Positions 31,580-35,531 of a stretch of 35,531 nucleotides of DNA are shown piece by piece. Source of the stretch: an uncultured Bacillota bacterium (lineage in GTDB: Bacteria > Bacillota > Sulfobacillia > JAMDAP01); the NCBI GenBank assembly GCA_937868875.1, contig CALMNP010000027.1, positions 1 through 35,531 of the forward strand, in the 5' to 3' direction. The notes under the pieces were generated by a model. That model had not been told where the DNA came from. It was given only the letters and a program-made list of their open reading frames with translations, and did not search any database. The first letter of the stretch is position 1, and every line of letters starts with the position of its first letter. The position numbers and the translations under genes were made by a program.

Positions 31580-33349
31580 GTGTCCCGCGAGCTGCGCAAG
31601 CTGTTTGAGTATCTTGGCCAGTACAAATGGCGGTACCTGGCCGGCATCGCCGCGCTGATGGTCTGCGATCTGACGCAGTTGGCCATCCCCTGGCAGGTCG
31701 GCCGCGTTACGGACGAGGTGCGCGGAGGCACCATCACGCCGCACAAGGTCTGGGTCTACGGCCTGACCATCATCGGACTGGCCGCCTTCACCGCCGTCTT
31801 CCGCTTCGTCTGGCGCATCTACGTCTTCGGCACCGCGCGCATGGTGGAGACCAGCCTGCGGGACAAGCTGTTCCGCCACCTCCAGACCCTGCCCGCCGAC
31901 TACTATAACCACAAGAAGACCGGCGACCTGATGGCCCACGCCACCAACGACCTGCAGGCGGTCCGCGCGGCTGCGGGCGACGGTGTGCTCATGTCGGCTG
32001 ACTCCACCATCCTCAGCGTGTCCACCCTGGTCGTCATGCTCTCCACCGTGGACTGGCGCCTGACGGTGCTGGGACTTCTGCCTCTCCCCATTCTGGCCGT
32101 TTCGGCCGGAGTCTTCGGCCGCCTCATTCACCAGCGCTTCCGCCGGGTGCAGGAGGCGTTCTCCACGCTCTCCGACAGGGCCCAGGAGAACATTGCCGGC
32201 GCCCGGGTGGTGAAGGCCTTCGTTCAGGAGAAGGCGGAGATCGACCACTTCACCCGCGACAATAAGCATTACTTGGATACGTTCATGCGCATGGTGCGAG
32301 TCCAGGGCCTGCTGGACCCATCCATCAACTTCCTGGCCGGCTCCGGCTTCGTTATCGTGCTCGGCTACGGCGGCTCGCTGGTGCTGCAGAACCGCCTCTC
32401 ACTGGGCATGTTCGTAGCCTTCAACAGCTATCTGGGCATGCTCATCTGGCCCATGCTCGCCATCGGCTGGGTGGTGAACCTGATCCAGCGCGGCACGGCC
32501 TCCATGGGGCGCATTCAGGAAATCCTGGACACCCGCACCGACGTGGTGGATGCGCCCATCACTCACGTGCCTGATGCCTGGCAGCGGCCGGAGGCGGCGA
32601 AGGGGCGCATCGAGGCGCGGTCCCTCAGCTTTCGCTACGCCCCTGATCTCCCCTACGTTCTGGAGGGCGTCTCACTTACGGTGGAACCGGGGCAGACCCT
32701 CGGCGTCATCGGGCGGACGGGCAGCGGCAAGAGCACCCTGGCCAACCTCGTGACGCGGCTCTACAACGCCCTGCCCGGCCAGCTGTTCATCGACGGTGTG
32801 GACGTAACCGAGATGCCCGTGACCGAGCTTCGCCGGACCATTGGCTACGCCCCTCAGGAGTCCTTCCTGTTCAGCAAGACCATTTACGAAAACATCGCCT
32901 TTCCGCCGGGCTCCTGGAGCGAGGAGGACGTCTACACGGCGGCCCAGATCGCCCAGGTGGACAGCGACATCCGCGAGTTCCCCCACGGCTATAAGACCCT
33001 GCTGGGCGAACGCGGCGTCACCCTCTCCGGCGGCCAGAGGCAGCGCGTCGGCATCGCTCGCGCCCTGCTCAAGAATCCGCCCATCCTGGTCCTGGACGAC
33101 TCCCTGTCCGCCGTGGACACGGCCACCGAGGCGCGGATCCTGGCCGGACTCAAGCCTGTCATGAAGGACCGCACCACCATCATCGTCTCCCACCGCGTTG
33201 TGGCGGTGCAGAAGGCGGATCAGATCATCGTCCTCGACCGGGGTCACATCGTTGAACGCGGCACCCACGATGAGCTGATGGCCCGCGAGGGCGAGTACTA
33301 CCGCATCTACCAGAGGCAGCAGATCGAAGAAGCCATCGCTGCGGAGTAA
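31580..33349 (+). CDS. Heterodimeric ABC exporter subunit, BmrC/YheI-like
   Basis: This half-transporter has 589 residues: six membrane spans (about 20-310) and a nucleotide-binding domain. Walker A is GRTGSGKST (about 377), the Q-loop is APQESFLFSKTI, and the signature is LSGGQRQRVGIARAL (about 481). Walker B is ILVLDDSLSAVD, where the catalytic glutamate is replaced by aspartate, and the H-loop is VSHRV. A D-for-E change with an intact signature is typical of the subunit holding the degenerate site in asymmetric multidrug exporters. The GTG at 31580 follows GGGGAGG. The partner starts 11 bases after its stop. Drug or lipid export is inferred from the family. Confidence 0.93.
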   Translation: MSRELRKLFEYLGQYKWRYLAGIAALMVCDLTQLAIPWQVGRVTDEVRGGTITPHKVWVYGLTIIGLAAFTAVFRFVWRIYVFGTARMVETSLRDKLFRHLQTLPADYYNHKKTGDLMAHATNDLQAVRAAAGDGVLMSADSTILSVSTLVVMLSTVDWRLTVLGLLPLPILAVSAGVFGRLIHQRFRRVQEAFSTLSDRAQENIAGARVVKAFVQEKAEIDHFTRDNKHYLDTFMRMVRVQGLLDPSINFLAGSGFVIVLGYGGSLVLQNRLSLGMFVAFNSYLGMLIWPMLAIGWVVNLIQRGTASMGRIQEILDTRTDVVDAPITHVPDAWQRPEAAKGRIEARSLSFRYAPDLPYVLEGVSLTVEPGQTLGVIGRTGSGKSTLANLVTRLYNALPGQLFIDGVDVTEMPVTELRRTIGYAPQESFLFSKTIYENIAFPPGSWSEEDVYTAAQIAQVDSDIREFPHGYKTLLGERGVTLSGGQRQRVGIARALLKNPPILVLDDSLSAVDTATEARILAGLKPVMKDRTTIIVSHRVVAVQKADQIIVLDRGHIVERGTHDELMAREGEYYRIYQRQQIEEAIAAE

Positions 33350-33360
33350 GGAGGCGAACC

Positions 33361-35531
33361 ATGGACGATTTTCGCGAAGAGGAAGCGCTGGGTAAGGCCT
33401 ATGACGCGCGCCTCATGGCCCGCCTTCTGACCTACGCCAAGCCCTTCTGGCGCATCATCCTGCTGTGCATCGTGCTGCTGGGTTTCATCGCCGCCGTCGA
33501 CCTGGCCCGGCCCTACCTGCTCAAGGTCGCCATCGACGACCACCTGAACGGCATCAGCAAGCCCATGCTCGCCTACCCCGCGGGGCAGGCGCCGGCCGGC
33601 CCAGGTCCGGTGTACCCATTCGCCGGCAAGGACTTCGTGCGCCTCCCCCACGCCCCGGCGGATCAAGGTGACGCCTACCAGATCATCATCGTCGGCACGG
33701 ACAAGGTTTTGGTCCAGGGTCACGTGCCCCAGGGCTCCGAGTTTGCTAAGGCGGACCCGCCTGCCGGCGGGACACTGGACCCCCTGATCACGTCCCTGGC
33801 TCCCGGGCGCCGCATGGCCGCCGTCAAGGTCACGCCGCCCGGGCAGCCCGCCTTCCAGGTGCGGGGAGTGGTTCTGAACCAGCAGGACGCCGACCAGTTC
33901 CAGAAGGGGGACGGCCCGTCCGTCCTCAACCTGGCCCTGGTCTACCTGGCCCTGCTGCTGGGCGGGCTGGTGCTCAACTACGGTCAGACGCTCCTGCTGC
34001 AGCTCACCGGCCAGCGCATCATCTTCCGCATCCGGCAGGAGGTCTTCGGCCACCTGCAGCGGCTGCCCCTGGCCTTCTTCGACAGGAACCCGGTGGGCCG
34101 GCTGGTGACCCGCGTCGCCAACGACACCGAGGCGCTCTCGGACATGTACACGAGCGTCCTGGTCAACCTCTTCCGAGACGTCTTCGTCCTCCTCGGCATC
34201 GCCGTGGTCATGCTGCGGATGCACCTGAAGTTGGGCCTTTTGGCCCTGGCGGTCATGCCGTTCGTCGGCCTGGTGACGTTCGTCTACCAGCAGAGAGCCC
34301 GCGACGCCTTCCGCGACGTGCGGGTGAAGCTGGCCCGCATCAACGCCACCCTGTCCGAGAACATCTCCGGCATGCGCGTGGTGCAGATCTTCCGCCGCGA
34401 GAAGGAGCAGGCGGGCGAGTTCCATGCCATCAACCAGGCGCACTTTGACGCCGGCATGCGCCAGCTCTACATCTTTGCCGTCTTCCGCCCAGCGCTGGAC
34501 CTGCTGGCACAGTTCGCCCTGACCCTGGTCATCTGGTACGGCGGCGGTCAGGTTATCCGCGGGCACCTGCAGTTCGGCGTCCTGATCGCCTTCACCAGCT
34601 ACATCCAGCAGTTCTTCCGGCCGATTCAGGAACTGGCCGAGAAGTTCAACATCCTGCAGCAGGCCATGGCCTCCTCGGAGCGGCTCTTCCAACTCCTCGA
34701 CACGGAGCCCTCCGTGGCCGACAGGCCCGAGGCCCGGACCCTGGAAAAGGTCAGGGGGGCCGTGGAGTTTGATCACGTCTGGTTCGCCTACGATGGCGAC
34801 AACTACGTGCTGCGGGATGTCTCCTTCAAGGTCGAGCCGGGCCAGACGGTCGCCTTCGTCGGACACACCGGGGCCGGCAAGTCCTCCATCATGAACCTGG
34901 TCTCCCGCTTCTACGACGTGCAGCAGGGGGCCGTCAAGGTGGACGGCATGGACGTCCGCGACGTCACGCAGGAGTCGCTGCGGCGCAATATCGCTGTGGT
35001 GATGCAGGACGTCTTCCTCTTCACAGGCGACGTCAAGGGCAATATCCGGCTCAACGCCGGGCGCATCAGCGATGAGGAAGTCCGCCGCGCCGCGGCCACC
35101 GTGGGCGCCGATACCTTTATCCGCCGCCTGCCCAGGAGCTACGACGAACCGGTGGCGGAGCGCGGCGCCACCCTGTCGGCCGGCGAACGGCAGCTCCTGG
35201 CCTTCGCCCGTGCCCTCGCTTTCGACCCTGCTATCCTGGTACTGGACGAGGCCACGGCCAGCATCGACTCCGAGACCGAGCACCTGATTCAGCGGGCCCT
35301 GCGCGAGGTCAGCAAAGGCCGAACCACACTGATCGTGGCTCACCGCCTCTCCACCATCCAGCACGCCGACCAGATCATCGTCCTGCACAAGGGCAAGATT
35401 CGCGAGCAGGGCACCCACCAGGAGCTGCTGGCGAAGCAGGGTCTCTACTACAAGCTCTGGCGGATGCAGTTTGAGGAGAGCCGCGAGACCGCACCCGGTC
35501 CGGCCGGAACCGAAGGGCCGCTAGGCCCGCT
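33361..35531 (+). CDS. Heterodimeric ABC exporter subunit, BmrD/YheH-like (3' end outside window)
   Basis: At least 723 codons are open with no stop before the window ends. The first span (about 35-55) is followed by an insertion of about 120 residues (60-180), rich in Pro and Gly, predicted to lie outside the membrane. Five further spans and the nucleotide-binding domain follow. Walker A is GHTGAGKSS (about 501), the Q-loop is VVMQDVFLFTGDV, the signature is the degenerate LSAGERQLLAFARAL (about 604), Walker B is ILVLDEATASID with the catalytic glutamate, and the H-loop is VAHRL. Together with the upstream gene it would form one competent and one degenerate ATP site. BmrD proteins also carry an extracellular insertion. 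The ATG follows AAGGAGG. Confidence 0.93.
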   Translation, partial: MDDFREEEALGKAYDARLMARLLTYAKPFWRIILLCIVLLGFIAAVDLARPYLLKVAIDDHLNGISKPMLAYPAGQAPAGPGPVYPFAGKDFVRLPHAPADQGDAYQIIIVGTDKVLVQGHVPQGSEFAKADPPAGGTLDPLITSLAPGRRMAAVKVTPPGQPAFQVRGVVLNQQDADQFQKGDGPSVLNLALVYLALLLGGLVLNYGQTLLLQLTGQRIIFRIRQEVFGHLQRLPLAFFDRNPVGRLVTRVANDTEALSDMYTSVLVNLFRDVFVLLGIAVVMLRMHLKLGLLALAVMPFVGLVTFVYQQRARDAFRDVRVKLARINATLSENISGMRVVQIFRREKEQAGEFHAINQAHFDAGMRQLYIFAVFRPALDLLAQFALTLVIWYGGGQVIRGHLQFGVLIAFTSYIQQFFRPIQELAEKFNILQQAMASSERLFQLLDTEPSVADRPEARTLEKVRGAVEFDHVWFAYDGDNYVLRDVSFKVEPGQTVAFVGHTGAGKSSIMNLVSRFYDVQQGAVKVDGMDVRDVTQESLRRNIAVVMQDVFLFTGDVKGNIRLNAGRISDEEVRRAAATVGADTFIRRLPRSYDEPVAERGATLSAGERQLLAFARALAFDPAILVLDEATASIDSETEHLIQRALREVSKGRTTLIVAHRLSTIQHADQIIVLHKGKIREQGTHQELLAKQGLYYKLWRMQFEESRETAPGPAGTEGPLGP

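Noticed and set aside
33307-35418. 703-codon minus-strand frame at the right end
   Set aside because: It is the antisense of the second ABC exporter subunit, rich in Asp/Gly/His/Val with no domain. The plus strand shows complete ATPase motifs.
1-35531. CRISPR arrays, tRNA or rRNA genes, insertion sequences
   Set aside because: No regularly spaced repeats, cloverleaf-like tRNA sequences, conserved rRNA segments or transposase motifs were found by reading.

Overview
The window is about 35.5 kb of GC-rich bacterial DNA. Most genes have strong GGAGG-type ribosome binding sites and many start with GTG or TTG. Gene content points to a high-GC Firmicute that respires with menaquinone: heme genes in the Bacillus/Clostridium order hemA-hemX-hemC-hemD-hemB, menG, the glycerol-3-phosphate antiterminator GlpP, arginase, UbiX/UbiD/UbiA proteins and a BmrCD-like ABC exporter. 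A peroxiredoxin with an in-frame UGA at its catalytic position suggests a selenocysteine-decoding organism, which would fit a Symbiobacterium-like lineage. That assignment is inference, because no rRNA or other taxonomic marker is present.

Layout. Positions 179-958 hold coaX. Positions 1031-2469 (minus) hold a toxin-antitoxin pair: an MqsR-family toxin and a composite antitoxin with an MqsA-like zinc motif, an HTH and a Panacea (SocA-like) domain, with a perfect 8-bp inverted repeat upstream. Positions 2696-4941 hold a GNAT acetyltransferase, an enoyl-CoA hydratase-family protein lacking one catalytic glutamate, and a small membrane protein. Positions 4967-10837 (minus) hold menG-hemA-hemX-hemC-hemD-hemB, which takes glutamyl-tRNA to uroporphyrinogen III and methylates demethylmenaquinone. 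Positions 10972-15995 (minus) hold a likely five-gene operon: a UbiD-type decarboxylase, a UbiA-type prenyltransferase and a three-part ABC importer (binding lipoprotein, ATPase, permease).

Positions 16172-16759 (minus) encode the peroxiredoxin. Its peroxidatic cysteine codon is TGA, followed 11 nt later by a GC-rich hairpin with a GGUC loop, a plausible bacterial SECIS. The rest of the protein contains no cysteine. Divergent to it, at 17010-18711, are a winged-helix regulator with four C-terminal cysteines, the flavin prenyltransferase UbiX and an LpdD-like prenylated-flavin chaperone. UbiX makes the prenyl-FMN that the UbiD protein across the divergent region would need, so the two arms probably form one quinone or aromatic-acid decarboxylation module.

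Positions 19032-21537 carry a split PTS (separate IIC and IIB, no IIA) and an uncharacterised barrel-like protein. Positions 21623-25515 (minus) carry a HAD phosphatase, a thioredoxin-like protein, a membrane GAF-diguanylate cyclase, arginase and a 59-residue single-span membrane protein that has not been widely recognised. Positions 25649-31223 (minus) carry GlpP, an RRM RNA-binding protein and a full-length Lhr helicase. Positions 31580-35531 hold a heterodimeric ABC exporter, whose second subunit runs off the end of the window. I saw no rRNA, tRNA, CRISPR array or intact insertion sequence.
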